Below, one piece after another: positions 34,873 to 43,418 of a DNA stretch of 48,882 nucleotides. The translations under genes were made by a program, and so were the position numbers. The notes beneath the pieces were generated by a model. The model did not search any database and was not told the origin of the DNA. It saw only the letters and a list, made by a program, of their open reading frames with translations. Origin of the DNA: an uncultured Bacillota bacterium (lineage in GTDB: Bacteria > Bacillota > Clostridia > Christensenellales > QAND01). Numbering within the stretch: the stretch's first letter is position 1; each line of letters opens with the position of its first letter. The DNA lies in NCBI GenBank assembly GCA_905208455.1, contig CAJLPK010000006.1, forward strand, positions 1 through 48,882. Direction: 5' to 3'.

Positions 34873-36299
34873 GGCGTGTCCTCCTTTGCACAAAGCGCAG
34901 AGCCTGCGCCTTTTTTGGTGATCTCCTCCATCGGCATCCCGGTTTTTTTATGGATGATCTCCGCTACGCGCATCATGCAGAAGCCGCCTTGGCAGCGCCC
35001 CATGCCGCAGCGCGTCCGGCGCTTTACGCCGTCGATGGTCACACGGCCCAGCGTTCTGTCGATGGCCTGCTCCACCTCCGCCTGCGTCACCGTTTCGCAG
35101 CGGCAGATGATTTTGCCGTATGCCGGGTTTTCCGCCGCGGCCTTGGCCCGCTGTTCATCCGTCATATGCGCAAACCGCGCGATGGGCTTTCTTTCCGCAA
35201 TCCAATCCTTCTTATCCGGCGCACCCAAATCCTTTTGAATGCGCTCTGCCAGCGCTTGCCCGATGGCGGGCGCGCCCGTCAGCCCCGGGCTTTCAATGCC
35301 CAGCGCATGGTACAGGCCCTTTACCTCCGGGTCCTCGCCTACAAAGAAATCCCCGGATAGGTCATGGGCGCGCAGCCCGCTGAACTGCGTAATCAACTGG
35401 CGGCGCGGGATGTCCGGCATGGTCAGCGCAGCGGCGGACAATACCTCGTCCAGCCCCTCCTGCGTGGTCGCCGTATCCGCCTTGTCCTCTATATCCTCCG
35501 CCGTGGGGCCCATCAAAAGGTTGCCGTCCACCGTAGGCGTCACCAAAATGCCCTTGCCCATTTTTGTCGGCAGCTGAAACAGCGTTTTTTTTGCCAAAGA
35601 ACCCGCCGCCTTGTCAAAGAGCATGTATTCGCCCTTTCTCGGCTGTATGGTTCTCTCTATGCCGCCCGCCATTTTGGCGATTTCATCGGCATACAGCCCT
35701 GCCGCATTGACTATGGTCCTGGTTTCAATCGTTTGGCCGCCCGCCGTGACCCGGAACCCGTTTTCCGTCTTTTCTATCCCCGTCACAGGACATTCAAACA
35801 TAAATTCCACACCGTTTTGCGCCGCGCTTTCGCTCAGCGCGATACACGCTTCATACGGGCAGGTGATCCCGCCCGTCGGCGCGTGCAGCGCCGCCACGAC
35901 CTGGGGATTGATATGCGGCTCCAGGGCCAGCACCTCATCGCGCTCTAAAATTTCCAGCCCTTTTACGCCGTTTTGAACGCCCCTTTGATACAGCGCCTCC
36001 AGATCCGGCCGGTCTTTTTCATCAAAGCAAAGGATCAAGGACCCATTATTGATAAAAGGAAAGCCCAGCTGCTTTGCCAGCGCCGGATACATGAGGTTGC
36101 CCTCTACGTTGTATTTGGCTTTCAGCGTGCCCGGCTTTGCATCGTAGCCCGCATGCACGATGGCGCTGTTGGCCTTGGTCGCCCCCTCTGCCACATCCTC
36201 CCTGGCCTCTACGACCAAAACAGACAAGGCTGCCTTCGATAAAAAGTGCGCGGCAGCCGTGCCCGTAATGCCTGCACCAATGATGATCGTATCAAACAT
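34863..36299 (-). CDS. Glycerol-3-phosphate dehydrogenase-like flavoprotein with BFD domain
   Basis: FAD-dependent dehydrogenase of 478 residues. The DAO domain starts with IIIGAGITGTAAAHFLS and has the GATKANSAIVHAGYDA segment of GlpA; near the end a BFD-like [2Fe-2S] domain shows CRCE, then TRCGMGRCQGGFC, giving the four cluster cysteines. In Clostridia this architecture is called GlpA although L-2-hydroxyglutarate-type substrates are also possible. AAGGAGG is six bases before ATG 36299. First of three overlapping genes. Adjacent alcohol dehydrogenases suggest glycerol or polyol fermentation, an inference. Confidence 0.88.
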   Translation of the reverse strand: MFDTIIIGAGITGTAAAHFLSKAALSVLVVEAREDVAEGATKANSAIVHAGYDAKPGTLKAKYNVEGNLMYPALAKQLGFPFINNGSLILCFDEKDRPDLEALYQRGVQNGVKGLEILERDEVLALEPHINPQVVAALHAPTGGITCPYEACIALSESAAQNGVEFMFECPVTGIEKTENGFRVTAGGQTIETRTIVNAAGLYADEIAKMAGGIERTIQPRKGEYMLFDKAAGSLAKKTLFQLPTKMGKGILVTPTVDGNLLMGPTAEDIEDKADTATTQEGLDEVLSAAALTMPDIPRRQLITQFSGLRAHDLSGDFFVGEDPEVKGLYHALGIESPGLTGAPAIGQALAERIQKDLGAPDKKDWIAERKPIARFAHMTDEQRAKAAAENPAYGKIICRCETVTQAEVEQAIDRTLGRVTIDGVKRRTRCGMGRCQGGFCMMRVAEIIHKKTGMPMEEITKKGAGSALCAKEDTPCR

Positions 36300-36329
36300 A
36301 GAATGCCTCCTTCTTCCTCTCTATGTTTT

Positions 36330-36358
36330 ACGATAGCAAAATGCTTGTGAAAGGTCAA
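36330..36358 (-). promoter_or_regulatory. Promoter of the glpA-like operon
   Basis: Minus strand TTGACC (36353-36358), 17 bases, TATCGT (36330-36335). It overlaps the last codons of the preceding gene on the same strand. Confidence 0.5.
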
Positions 36359-36810
36359 TCAATGGCAGTGAATACCAGCAAAAAAGTTTGATTTTTTTTA
36401 GAAAAACACAGGGGCTCCTCTGCATAATTTATCATCTGGATAGGGTGACTTGTACACGGCCATTGGCACACACCCTGCCCATGCCCATGATGCACTACGC
36501 AGATTCCCCCGTCTACCGGCACCTTGCCGTAGCAAAGGCCCAAAACCGCATCCTCCGGCCCGCCGGAAATCTGTACCAGGTACCGCCCCTTGGGCAGCGG
36601 TGTTGTCAGGCATTCCAATTCTATCTCTTTGCCCACCGGCACGGTCTGCCCTGTTTTGGCTGTATATACGTAAGGCTTTGGCCGCAGGAACGAAAAAAAA
36701 TCGTCCTTTGTCCCGGTATGTCCTGCTTTCAGCCATACACCATACGCAGACAGACCCTTTTCTCCCTTTAGGCCCTGTGGGCCCCGAATCGTCCGCAGAT
36801 GTCTTTTCAT
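36355..36810 (-). CDS. Small collagen-like protein with SAYxxWL module
   Basis: A 151-residue protein without a signal peptide. It begins with a basic stretch and a short Gly-x-y run (RGPQGLKGEKGLSAYG), the end of a collagen-like segment. GLSAYGVWLKAGHTGTKDDFFSFLR follows, a module that elsewhere caps collagen-like stalks in phage fibres and bacterial surface or exosporium proteins. The rest (about 50-151) is a beta-rich domain with Cys and His (VVHHGHGQGVCQWPC) of unknown kind. ATG 36810 has AGGAGG eight bases upstream; ATG 36816 is too close. I cannot assign a function. Confidence 0.72.
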   Translation of the reverse strand: MKRHLRTIRGPQGLKGEKGLSAYGVWLKAGHTGTKDDFFSFLRPKPYVYTAKTGQTVPVGKEIELECLTTPLPKGRYLVQISGGPEDAVLGLCYGKVPVDGGICVVHHGHGQGVCQWPCTSHPIQMINYAEEPLCFSKKNQTFLLVFTAID

Positions 36811-36860
36811 TTGCATTTCCTCCTCATAGTATGGTATGAAAATGCAGGCAAAAGGGACCT

Positions 36861-36887
36861 AAAAAAGCGGCGATAAAGCCGCTTTTT
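36861..36887. terminator. Terminator of the O-antigen-ligase-like gene
   Basis: GCGGC / GCCGC stem with a 6-base loop, flanked by AAAAAA and TTTTT, overlapping the stop codon by one base. Confidence 0.8.
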
Positions 36888-38101
36888 CATCGTGGGATCT
36901 CCACCTTGTCTATGATCTTGAGAGACCGCTGCGAAAACCTTTGCTTTTCATCCTCCGACAGCTTGTCATAAATCCCGATGCAGGAAACCAATAAAAACAT
37001 CGCAATCCCCGTCTGTGGAAACACAATGGCCACATCCAGCAGCCCGTGCAGCGTCACCGCGCACAGCGTGCAGATGCCCGGCACAGCAAACAGCGCCACA
37101 TGCTTTACCCGGTACATCCTCGTCAAATCGCGCACCATCGTCAATACATACCCGGCAATCAACGCCGTACCCACCACACCGCTCATCAGCAGTATCTCAA
37201 AAAATAGGTTGTGCGCATGCACCTCATACAGCCCTGCATACAGCGGGGTACATACCTCTTCAAACATCCAGGCCCCCTGGCCAAACACAGGCGACTGTAA
37301 AAAGCCCTTGATGGCAGCCTTCCAAATCATGATGCGGTGCGAAAGGTCCGCCGAAACGCTGACCCCCTCCAGCCGAATGAATAAATTGGGAAACAGCGTC
37401 AGCAGCAGCGGGATCACCACGATGGCAGTCATCAGTAAAATGATGGTCAAGCGCCATTGCTTCAACAGCACCAGCGCCAGCAAAATACAAACGGCGCCCG
37501 TAATCAGCGCAGCCCGGCCATCGGCCATCACAATGCCTGTCAACCCCAGCACAAGCACAGCAGCATACAAGTACCAATGGCCGCTTTGCACCATCTGCAC
37601 CACGGCGCAAATGCACACAAATACCATCATCAGCGCAAAATAATTGGGATTCAGAAACATCGACGGCCCGCGAAACCCTGGCACGCCCCAATGCATCAGC
37701 TTTTCAATGAGCCCATACAGCCCCGTGGCCGCGCCGCCGATACAAAATATATCCAGGCACGTATGAAACATCGGCAGCGTCATCACCTGTCTTAGGTACA
37801 ACCCTACCACCAGCGACGCTGCAATGCCCGACGCTACAATAATATGAAACCCCTGGCCTTTTACGCATGTGACCAGCAGCAGCAAAAGGCCAAACGCCAT
37901 CAGCGCTGCTGCGCCCGGCAGCCGAAGGGCCTGCCGGAAGATTCTCTTTGTACAAAAAAAGCGTACCAGCACGGCTACCGCCGGCCCTACGCACACAAAA
38001 GGCGGGCAAAACAAAGAAGCCGTCAGCAAACAAACCAGGCACGCATCCATCACATTGCATTGGCAATATCGCTGGCTAAATCGCTTAAAGATCTCTACCA
38101 C
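36887..38101 (-). CDS. O-antigen ligase family (Wzy_C) membrane protein
   Basis: Polytopic membrane protein of 404 residues with about eleven helices. The Wzy_C region includes the long outside loop with VFGQGAWMFEEVC and the conserved EVHAHNLFFEILLMSGVVG, where the H-x-x-x-E-x-x-x-x-x-G pattern defines O-antigen ligases and polymerases. Such proteins transfer or polymerise undecaprenyl-linked glycans outside the membrane. In a Gram-positive cell the acceptor may be a capsular or wall glycan. The start is probably GTG 38101, with AGAGAGGAT ten bases before. It is not in a polysaccharide cluster, though uppP is nearby. Confidence 0.8.
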   Translation of the reverse strand: MVEIFKRFSQRYCQCNVMDACLVCLLTASLFCPPFVCVGPAVAVLVRFFCTKRIFRQALRLPGAAALMAFGLLLLLVTCVKGQGFHIIVASGIAASLVVGLYLRQVMTLPMFHTCLDIFCIGGAATGLYGLIEKLMHWGVPGFRGPSMFLNPNYFALMMVFVCICAVVQMVQSGHWYLYAAVLVLGLTGIVMADGRAALITGAVCILLALVLLKQWRLTIILLMTAIVVIPLLLTLFPNLFIRLEGVSVSADLSHRIMIWKAAIKGFLQSPVFGQGAWMFEEVCTPLYAGLYEVHAHNLFFEILLMSGVVGTALIAGYVLTMVRDLTRMYRVKHVALFAVPGICTLCAVTLHGLLDVAIVFPQTGIAMFLLVSCIGIYDKLSEDEKQRFSQRSLKIIDKVEIPR

Positions 38102-38206
38102 GTCAGCCCGATCCTCTCTTTTAGGATTGTTTCATCATTGTATTGTCTATGCGGCAGATTGTCAAACCGTACAGCCTTTTCGGCCTCTTTTTAGCAAATT
38201 TTTTGA

Positions 38207-38244
38207 AAAATCAAAAGCAGAGGAAATACTTCTATCTCCTCTGC
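38207..38244 (-). terminator. Terminator of ychF
   Basis: GCAGAGGA / TCCTCTGC stem followed on the minus strand by TTTTGATTTTTC, shortly after the ychF stop. Confidence 0.8.
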
Positions 38245-38255
38245 TCTCTCCGTCT

Positions 38256-39350
38256 TTATACATTGAAGCGGAACAGCACCACATCGCCGTCCTGGATTAC
38301 ATATTCCTTCCCTTCCGAGCGGTACAGCCCCTTTTCCCTGGCCGCTGCAATCGACCCACAGGCCACCAAATCCTCATACGTTACAATCTCTGCACGGATA
38401 AAGCCCTTTTCAAAATCCGAGTGGATCTTCCCCGCTGCCTGGGGGGCCTTGGTCCCCTTTTCAATCGTCCAGGCCCGCACCTCCTTCGGCCCCGCCGTCA
38501 AATAACTGATCAGCCCCAGCAAGCGGTAGCTGGCCTCCACCAAACGATCCAGCCCGGCGCTTTCCAGCCCCAGCTCGTTTAGGAACATCATCCTTTCCTC
38601 ATCCTCCAGCTGAGACAGCTCCTCCTCTACCTTGGCGGATACCACGACGACCTCCGCGCCTTCCTGTTGTGCTGCCTGCCTAACCTGCGCTACCAAGGCG
38701 TTGTCTTCCACCCCCGCCAAAGCGTCCTCTTCTACGTTGGCTGCGTAAATCATCGGCTTCATGGAAAGCAGGGAAAAGCCCCTGACCCATTCCTTTTCCT
38801 CTTCAGACAGCGCCAGGGTACGGGCCGGCGCGCCGTCCTCCATATGCGTTAACAGCTTTTCCAGCACCGCGCACTCTTCTTTATATTTCTTCTCCCCCGT
38901 TTTGATGAGCTTGCTGGCCTTCTCATACCGTTTTTGCAAAACCTCCAGATCCGCCAGCACAAACTCCATTTGTATCGTTTCCATATCCCGTACAGGCGCC
39001 ACAGAGCCATCCACATGCGTGATGTTGTCATCTTCAAAGCAGCGCACCACATGTACGATGGCGTCCACCTCGCGGATATGCGCCAAAAACCGGTTGCCCA
39101 GGCCCTCTCCCTTGCTGGCTCCTCTTACCAAGCCGGCAATATCGACAAATTCGATTGTTGCAGGCGTAATCTTTTCCGGCTGATACATTTCCGCCAGCAC
39201 ATCCAGCCGCCGGTCCGGCACCGGTACGATGCCCACATTGGGGTCTATGGTACAAAACGGGTAATTGGCCGCTTGGGCCCCCGCCTTGGTCAATGCATTG
39301 AATAGGGTCGATTTTCCTACATTCGGCAACCCTGCGATTCCGAGCTTCAT
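38256..39350 (-). CDS. ychF: Redox-regulated ATPase YchF
   Basis: Obg-family P-loop protein of 364 residues that hydrolyses ATP rather than GTP and associates with ribosomes. G1 is GLPNVGKST (7-15), followed by NYPFCTIDPNVG, G3 DIAGLVRGASKGEGLGN, and in place of NKxD the segment ANVEED, which accounts for ATP preference. The C-terminal TGS domain has TAGPKEVRAWTI and ends in the conserved QDGDVVLFRFNV. AGGAGG lies seven bases before ATG 39350. Confidence 0.96.
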   Translation of the reverse strand: MKLGIAGLPNVGKSTLFNALTKAGAQAANYPFCTIDPNVGIVPVPDRRLDVLAEMYQPEKITPATIEFVDIAGLVRGASKGEGLGNRFLAHIREVDAIVHVVRCFEDDNITHVDGSVAPVRDMETIQMEFVLADLEVLQKRYEKASKLIKTGEKKYKEECAVLEKLLTHMEDGAPARTLALSEEEKEWVRGFSLLSMKPMIYAANVEEDALAGVEDNALVAQVRQAAQQEGAEVVVVSAKVEEELSQLEDEERMMFLNELGLESAGLDRLVEASYRLLGLISYLTAGPKEVRAWTIEKGTKAPQAAGKIHSDFEKGFIRAEIVTYEDLVACGSIAAAREKGLYRSEGKEYVIQDGDVVLFRFNV

Positions 39351-39442
39351 CCTCGTTCCTCCTATGTGCCTAAAATCATGTTATTATACCCCTTTTCCGG
39401 CGTTTTTGCCAGCCGGAGGCCTTGGTAAAAAAGAGATTTTCC

Positions 39443-39471
39443 TAAACATTCGACAATTTTTTTGTTATAGT
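39443..39471 (+). promoter_or_regulatory. Promoter of uppP
   Basis: TAAACA (39443-39448), 17 bases, TATAGT (39466-39471) with TG one base before (extended -10). The leader is about 30 bases. Confidence 0.5.
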
Positions 39472-39509
39472 ATGGATGATAAGCTTATCGTGATAGAAGG
39501 GGTGACGCC

Positions 39510-40307
39510 ATGACTTTTTTACAAGCGATCTTTATGGGCATCGTGCAGGGACTCACTGAATTTTTACCCGTTTCCAGTTCAGGCCATCTTGTGCTGGCCC
39601 GTACCCTTTTGGGCATCGAAACAGAGCCTTTGGTCATGGAGATCATCCTACATCTCGGCACCTTGATCGCCGTGCTGCTGGTCTTTTATAAGGACATCAT
39701 CGCGCTGTTTCGCCATCCTCTCGGCAAAACCATGCGGCTTTTGGTCATCGCGACCATTCCTGCCGTCATTGCCACCCTCCTGCTGGATAACCTCATTGAG
39801 GAAGCATTCGGCGGCCGTTTCCTTTCCTTTGGCTTTCTCATCACGGCGGTTTTGCTGTGCGTAGCAGAGCGCAAAAAAGTGCGCCGTCCCAGAGGGTACC
39901 GCCAAATGAGCAACTGGGATGCCCTTGCCATGGGCGGCATGCAGGCTGTTGCGATGTTTCCCGGCGTTTCGCGCAGCGGCAGCACCTTGGTAGGCGGCCT
40001 GTTTTGCGGGCTGGATCGAAACCTGGCCGTGCGCTTTTCCTTTCTGATGTCCATTCCCGCTATTTTGGGATCTGTCGTCTTTAAGTTCAAGGACTTGATT
40101 ACCCAGGGCCCCGGCGATGTCAGCACCGTCGCCATCATTTTCAGCATACTTGTTTCTGCGCTTGTGGGGCTGATGTCCATCCGATTCATGCTGCGCTTGG
40201 TACGCAGTCATAAGCTTTACGGGTTTGCCATTTATGTAGCTTGCATGGGCGTATTTGTTCTGGTGTGCCAGTTGTTCGGCGTGCTTTTCCCTCCGTTATT
40301 CGGATAA
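39510..40307 (+). CDS. uppP: Undecaprenyl-diphosphatase UppP (BacA)
   Basis: Integral membrane phosphatase of 265 residues that recycles the lipid carrier undecaprenyl diphosphate for wall synthesis and gives bacitracin tolerance. Catalytic motif 1 is QGLTE with Glu17, continuing FLPVSSSGHL with His26; motif 2 is PGVSRSGST (151-159) with Arg155. About eight helices. AGAAGGGGTG lies before ATG 39510. Single-gene unit on the plus strand between minus-strand genes. Confidence 0.96.
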   Translation: MTFLQAIFMGIVQGLTEFLPVSSSGHLVLARTLLGIETEPLVMEIILHLGTLIAVLLVFYKDIIALFRHPLGKTMRLLVIATIPAVIATLLLDNLIEEAFGGRFLSFGFLITAVLLCVAERKKVRRPRGYRQMSNWDALAMGGMQAVAMFPGVSRSGSTLVGGLFCGLDRNLAVRFSFLMSIPAILGSVVFKFKDLITQGPGDVSTVAIIFSILVSALVGLMSIRFMLRLVRSHKLYGFAIYVACMGVFVLVCQLFGVLFPPLFG

Positions 40308-40317
40308 TCGGATAAAA

Positions 40318-40348
40318 AGAAAAAGGCATCTCTTTAGATGCCTTTTTT
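40318..40348. terminator. Bidirectional terminator
   Basis: AAAAGGCATCT / AGATGCCTTTT hairpin between convergent uppP and a lipoprotein gene. Confidence 0.9.
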
Positions 40349-40351
40349 CTC

Positions 40352-41077
40352 TTATAATTCTTGAAATCCGGCCAATACCTCCGCAAGGGATTCCTTTGCA
40401 TATTCACTGTAAGCCGGCCTTGCTACCAATGTACAGCAATATCTTTTCCCCTCGCTCACCCAAACGATGAATTCATTGACCATCTCCGTCTCCCCATTGT
40501 TATATTCGTAACAGATCCTTCCGCCCAGGCAGTCTCCAATCTCTACGATCTCCAGCGGCTCTTCCTTTCGCAGCTCCAACGGCTTTCCATTCAGTTCCTC
40601 CTGAAGCGCCTGGTAGCTTTTCCATTCCTCTTCCGCAAATTCTTTGATCACTGTCTCCTCATCAGCATGCTCCAAGGTATATGCCTGCGACGAAATGGAA
40701 AATGAAGTTATGTTTTCCTCATCGGCACGCAGAAAAAAATAACATTGATTGGGTGCTCCGTTCTCCGGTTTTACCTGCACCCAATATATCGGCACCGAGA
40801 TCATCATGCCCATTTCCTTATTTCCGTACAGATACTGCATGCCTGCAATGGATTCTTCGCTTATATCCTCCGGCAGGCCCATAGCCTCCAGCTGCTCTGC
40901 AGAAAAGGACGGCACCGGGATCTCTGCCTGCGGATACGGCGTTTCCTGTGCCAGCGCCGGCGAAGCCGTCGTTTTTAGCATATCGAATGCTGTTTTTTGG
41001 AAAACAGGCTGGCCTGCACAGCCTGCTATACACAACGCAACACCACAGCATACTATGATCCACTTTCTCTTTTGCAT
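40352..41077 (-). CDS. Lipoprotein of unknown function
   Basis: A 241-residue exported protein with signal peptide and lipobox CIAGC (Cys20). A Pro-rich linker (TPYPQAEIPVPSF) leads to an alpha/beta domain. GNKEMGMMISVPIYWVQVKPENGAPNQCYFFLRADEENITSFSIS resembles the beta-strand layout of PsbP-like or DUF-type lipoproteins, but I do not recognise a family. Cysteines in CYEYNNG and RYCCTL could form disulfides. It is followed on the same strand by nothing co-transcribed; the adh3 terminator lies upstream. Confidence 0.82.
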   Translation of the reverse strand: MQKRKWIIVCCGVALCIAGCAGQPVFQKTAFDMLKTTASPALAQETPYPQAEIPVPSFSAEQLEAMGLPEDISEESIAGMQYLYGNKEMGMMISVPIYWVQVKPENGAPNQCYFFLRADEENITSFSISSQAYTLEHADEETVIKEFAEEEWKSYQALQEELNGKPLELRKEEPLEIVEIGDCLGGRICYEYNNGETEMVNEFIVWVSEGKRYCCTLVARPAYSEYAKESLAEVLAGFQEL

Positions 41078-41096
41078 CTTCCATCCCCCTGTTTAT

Positions 41097-41124
41097 AAAA
41101 AAGGGAGTCCAAAGACTCCCTTTG
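41097..41124 (-). terminator. Terminator of adh3
   Basis: GGGAGTC / GACTCCC stem followed on the minus strand by six T, directly after the adh3 stop. Confidence 0.88.
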
Positions 41125-41125
41125 T

Positions 41126-42274
41126 TTATACCATCAGCTGATAAATCTCCATGATTTCTTTTTGGCCCAGCGGCACAAACCCGCCGCATTGGATATTGGC
41201 CAGCTGCGGAATATCCTCTTCCTTTACGCCAAGCTCCTCCTTTGTCGTCGGCAGCCCAATGCTGGACATATATGCCTTGACCCTGGCAATGCCTTCGAGT
41301 ATTACCTCTTCCGGATGGAACACATCGTTGTCCACACCCATCACCTTGGTGGCAAATCGTACAAAGCGCGGTATATCATGCTTATACACATACTTGGCCC
41401 AGGCCGGGAATACCGTTGCCAGCCCAGCGCCATGCGCGCTGTCGTATTTGGCGCCGATCTCATGCTGGATCTGATGGCTCGCCCAATCCTGGTCACGGTC
41501 GCAGCCACAGATGTCATTGTGGGCCAGCGTACCCGTCCACATCACCTGCGCGCGTGCATTGTAATCATCCGGATGCTCCACCGCTATTTTGCCGTATTTG
41601 AAGATATTGCGCATCAGCCCCTCACACATCTCATCCGTCAAGCTGACATCCGGCGTATTGGTAAAATACCGTTCAATCAAATGCGTAAAAATATCCGATA
41701 CGCCGCAAGCCGTCTGATAGGCGGGCAGCGTCATCGTCAGTTCCGGATTCAAAATTGCCAAAACAGGGCGAAGCGCATCCGAACCCGTCGAGAACTTATG
41801 CCCTTTGTAGGTGATGACCGTGCCGTTAGAGCCTTCCGAGCCTGCCGCCGCAATGGTCAGGATGCTCGCTACCGGCAGCGCTTTGGTCACCACACCGTCA
41901 CCGGCATAATAGGTATCCCATACATCTCCTTCGTTTACAACGCCGATGGCGATGCACTTAGCCGTATCAATGACGCTGCCGCCGCCCACAGCCAATACAA
42001 AGTCAACGCCCTCTTTTTTGCTAAGCTCCATTCCCTCCAACGCCAATTCATAGCGCGGATTGGGCTGTACGCCGCCCAATTCTACAAATTCAATGCCAGC
42101 GCCTTGCAAGGAATTTCGTACACGGCCCAGCAAGCCGGATTTTTCAGCGCTCTGGCCGCCGTACACCATCAATACCTTTTTCGGCGCATAGGCCTGCAGA
42201 TACGACCCGATGTTGTTTTCTTCGCCTTTGCCAAATACATATTTGGTAGGAGAATAGTAGCAAAAATTGTTCAT
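41126..42274 (-). CDS. Iron-containing alcohol dehydrogenase 3 (BDH type)
   Basis: Third BDH-type paralog, 382 residues. Starts NNFCYYSPTKYVFGKGEEN; GGGSVIDTAK binds cofactor; metal-site segments are SDIFTHLIERYF (Asp and His) and ASHQIQHEIGAKYDSAHGAG (His and His). It differs from adh1 and adh2 by a short insertion near residue 120 (YYAGDGVVTK) and ends with the CGGFVPLGQKEI segment shared with adh4. Ribosome site GGAGGTG precedes ATG 42274; the frame's ATG at 42289 lies before the site. It stands alone with its own leader and terminator. Confidence 0.93.
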   Translation of the reverse strand: MNNFCYYSPTKYVFGKGEENNIGSYLQAYAPKKVLMVYGGQSAEKSGLLGRVRNSLQGAGIEFVELGGVQPNPRYELALEGMELSKKEGVDFVLAVGGGSVIDTAKCIAIGVVNEGDVWDTYYAGDGVVTKALPVASILTIAAAGSEGSNGTVITYKGHKFSTGSDALRPVLAILNPELTMTLPAYQTACGVSDIFTHLIERYFTNTPDVSLTDEMCEGLMRNIFKYGKIAVEHPDDYNARAQVMWTGTLAHNDICGCDRDQDWASHQIQHEIGAKYDSAHGAGLATVFPAWAKYVYKHDIPRFVRFATKVMGVDNDVFHPEEVILEGIARVKAYMSSIGLPTTKEELGVKEEDIPQLANIQCGGFVPLGQKEIMEIYQLMV

Positions 42275-42403
42275 AGGATACACCTCCAAATATAATAAAA
42301 CGCCCTGCGTTTATATACAATGCTTCGCATTTCCCAATCAGGATACAAATAGGAAGGAAAAAACAAAAGAATGTGTAAAGAAACTTTTTTATACCTCATC
42401 CAT

Positions 42404-42432
42404 ATCATACCATATTTGCTTTTGGTGAACAA
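42404..42432 (-). promoter_or_regulatory. Putative promoter of adh3
   Basis: Minus strand TTGTTC (42427-42432), 17 bases, TATGAT (42404-42409). The leader is then about 125 bases and includes TAAAAAAGTTTCTT, also found in slightly altered form in the adh4 leader. Confidence 0.4.
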
Positions 42433-42453
42433 TTCTCAATGTCAGCATAAAAC

Positions 42454-42476
42454 AAAAAACGGCCTAATGCCGCCGT
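42454..42476 (-). terminator. Terminator-like hairpin without an obvious gene
   Basis: ACGGC / GCCGT stem followed on the minus strand by six T. It lies 170 bases beyond the glnQ terminator, so it may be a tandem terminator insulating adh3. Confidence 0.5.
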
Positions 42477-42641
42477 CATTCATCGTAATGAGTTTTTTAT
42501 TCTAATGTGTCCGCCCTCATGATTTCAAATGATTCCAAACAAGCGTTGAAAGAATCTTTCTATGCACACACGCATGGCAGCCATCTTTCACTCATCTGTT
42601 GTACTGTACATATGACATGTATCCCCTGCTCTCTGCTCAAT

Positions 42642-42664
42642 AAAAAAAGAGCCGTTTCCGGCTC
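42642..42664 (-). terminator. Terminator of the amino-acid importer operon
   Basis: GAGCCG-TTTC-CGGCTC stem followed on the minus strand by seven T, eight bases after the ATPase stop. Confidence 0.9.
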
Positions 42665-42671
42665 CTCTTTT

Positions 42672-43418
42672 TTACAATACCTTATTGAAAAAATCAATGG
42701 CGCGCTGTTCCTTCGGATGGTCAATGACATCGCGCGGCGCTCCCTGTTCCACAATGTATCCGCCATCCATAAAGACCGCCCGGTCCGCTACCTCTCTGGC
42801 AAACCCGATCTCATGCGATACGATTACCATTGTCATTCCCTCGGCGGCCAACTGCTTCATAACCTGAAGCACTTCCCCTACCATCTCAGGGTCCAGTGCA
42901 GAGGTCGGCTCGTCAAACAGCATAATATCGGGATTCATACAAAGCGCCCTGGCAATGGCCACACGCTGCTTCTGCCCGCCGGAAAGCTGCGAGGGATACG
43001 CCTCCGCTTTATCCGAAAGGCCTACCTTTTCCAGCATCTGCATCGCCTGTTTTTTGGCTTCGTTTTTATCCGCCTTTTTCAGCTCCACCGGCGCCAAAGT
43101 CAAATTGTTCAGTACATTGAGGTTATTGAATAAATTAAAATGCTGGAACACCATTCCGATATTTTCTCTGACCTTATTCAGGTCTACATCCTTGGCATCC
43201 ATATGATGGCCGTCCACAACGACCTGGCCGTCCGTAATATCCTCCAAACGGTTCAAGCATCGTAAAAAGGTGGATTTTCCACTGCCGGAAGGCCCTAAGA
43301 TCACCACCACTTCGCCTTCATAAATATCAATGGAAATATCCTTGAGCACTTCCAATTTATCAAAATTCTTTTTGAGATGAGATACATGGATCTTCACATT
43401 GTCCTTATTAACGGCCAC
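42672..43418 (-). CDS. Polar amino-acid ABC transporter ATPase (GlnQ-like)
   Basis: ATPase of 248 residues. Walker A GPSGSGKST, Q-loop MVFQHFNLFNNLNVLNN, signature LSGGQKQR, Walker B IMLFDEPTSALDP and switch His in VSHEIG; the FNLF and DPEMVGEVL segments are typical of GlnQ/HisP/ArtP-type importers. Slightly long N-terminus. GTG 43418 has GGAGG seven bases upstream and overlaps the permease stop by eleven bases. It is the last gene of binding protein-permease-ATPase. Confidence 0.94.
   Translation of the reverse strand: MAVNKDNVKIHVSHLKKNFDKLEVLKDISIDIYEGEVVVILGPSGSGKSTFLRCLNRLEDITDGQVVVDGHHMDAKDVDLNKVRENIGMVFQHFNLFNNLNVLNNLTLAPVELKKADKNEAKKQAMQMLEKVGLSDKAEAYPSQLSGGQKQRVAIARALCMNPDIMLFDEPTSALDPEMVGEVLQVMKQLAAEGMTMVIVSHEIGFAREVADRAVFMDGGYIVEQGAPRDVIDHPKEQRAIDFFNKVL

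Larger units (their letters stand above)
42275..42671. other. Intergenic stretch of about 400 bases
   Basis: Holds the adh3 leader and promoter (42404-42432), a second terminator-like hairpin (42454-42476) and the glnQ terminator (42642-42664). Between about 42480 and 42640 I see no gene on either strand; small open frames lack ribosome sites. Confidence 0.55.

Noticed and set aside
39472..39513. A 13-codon frame before uppP ending in ATGA overlap with its start
   Set aside because: Its ATG overlaps the predicted -10 element and would lie upstream of the transcription start, with no ribosome site. Probably chance.
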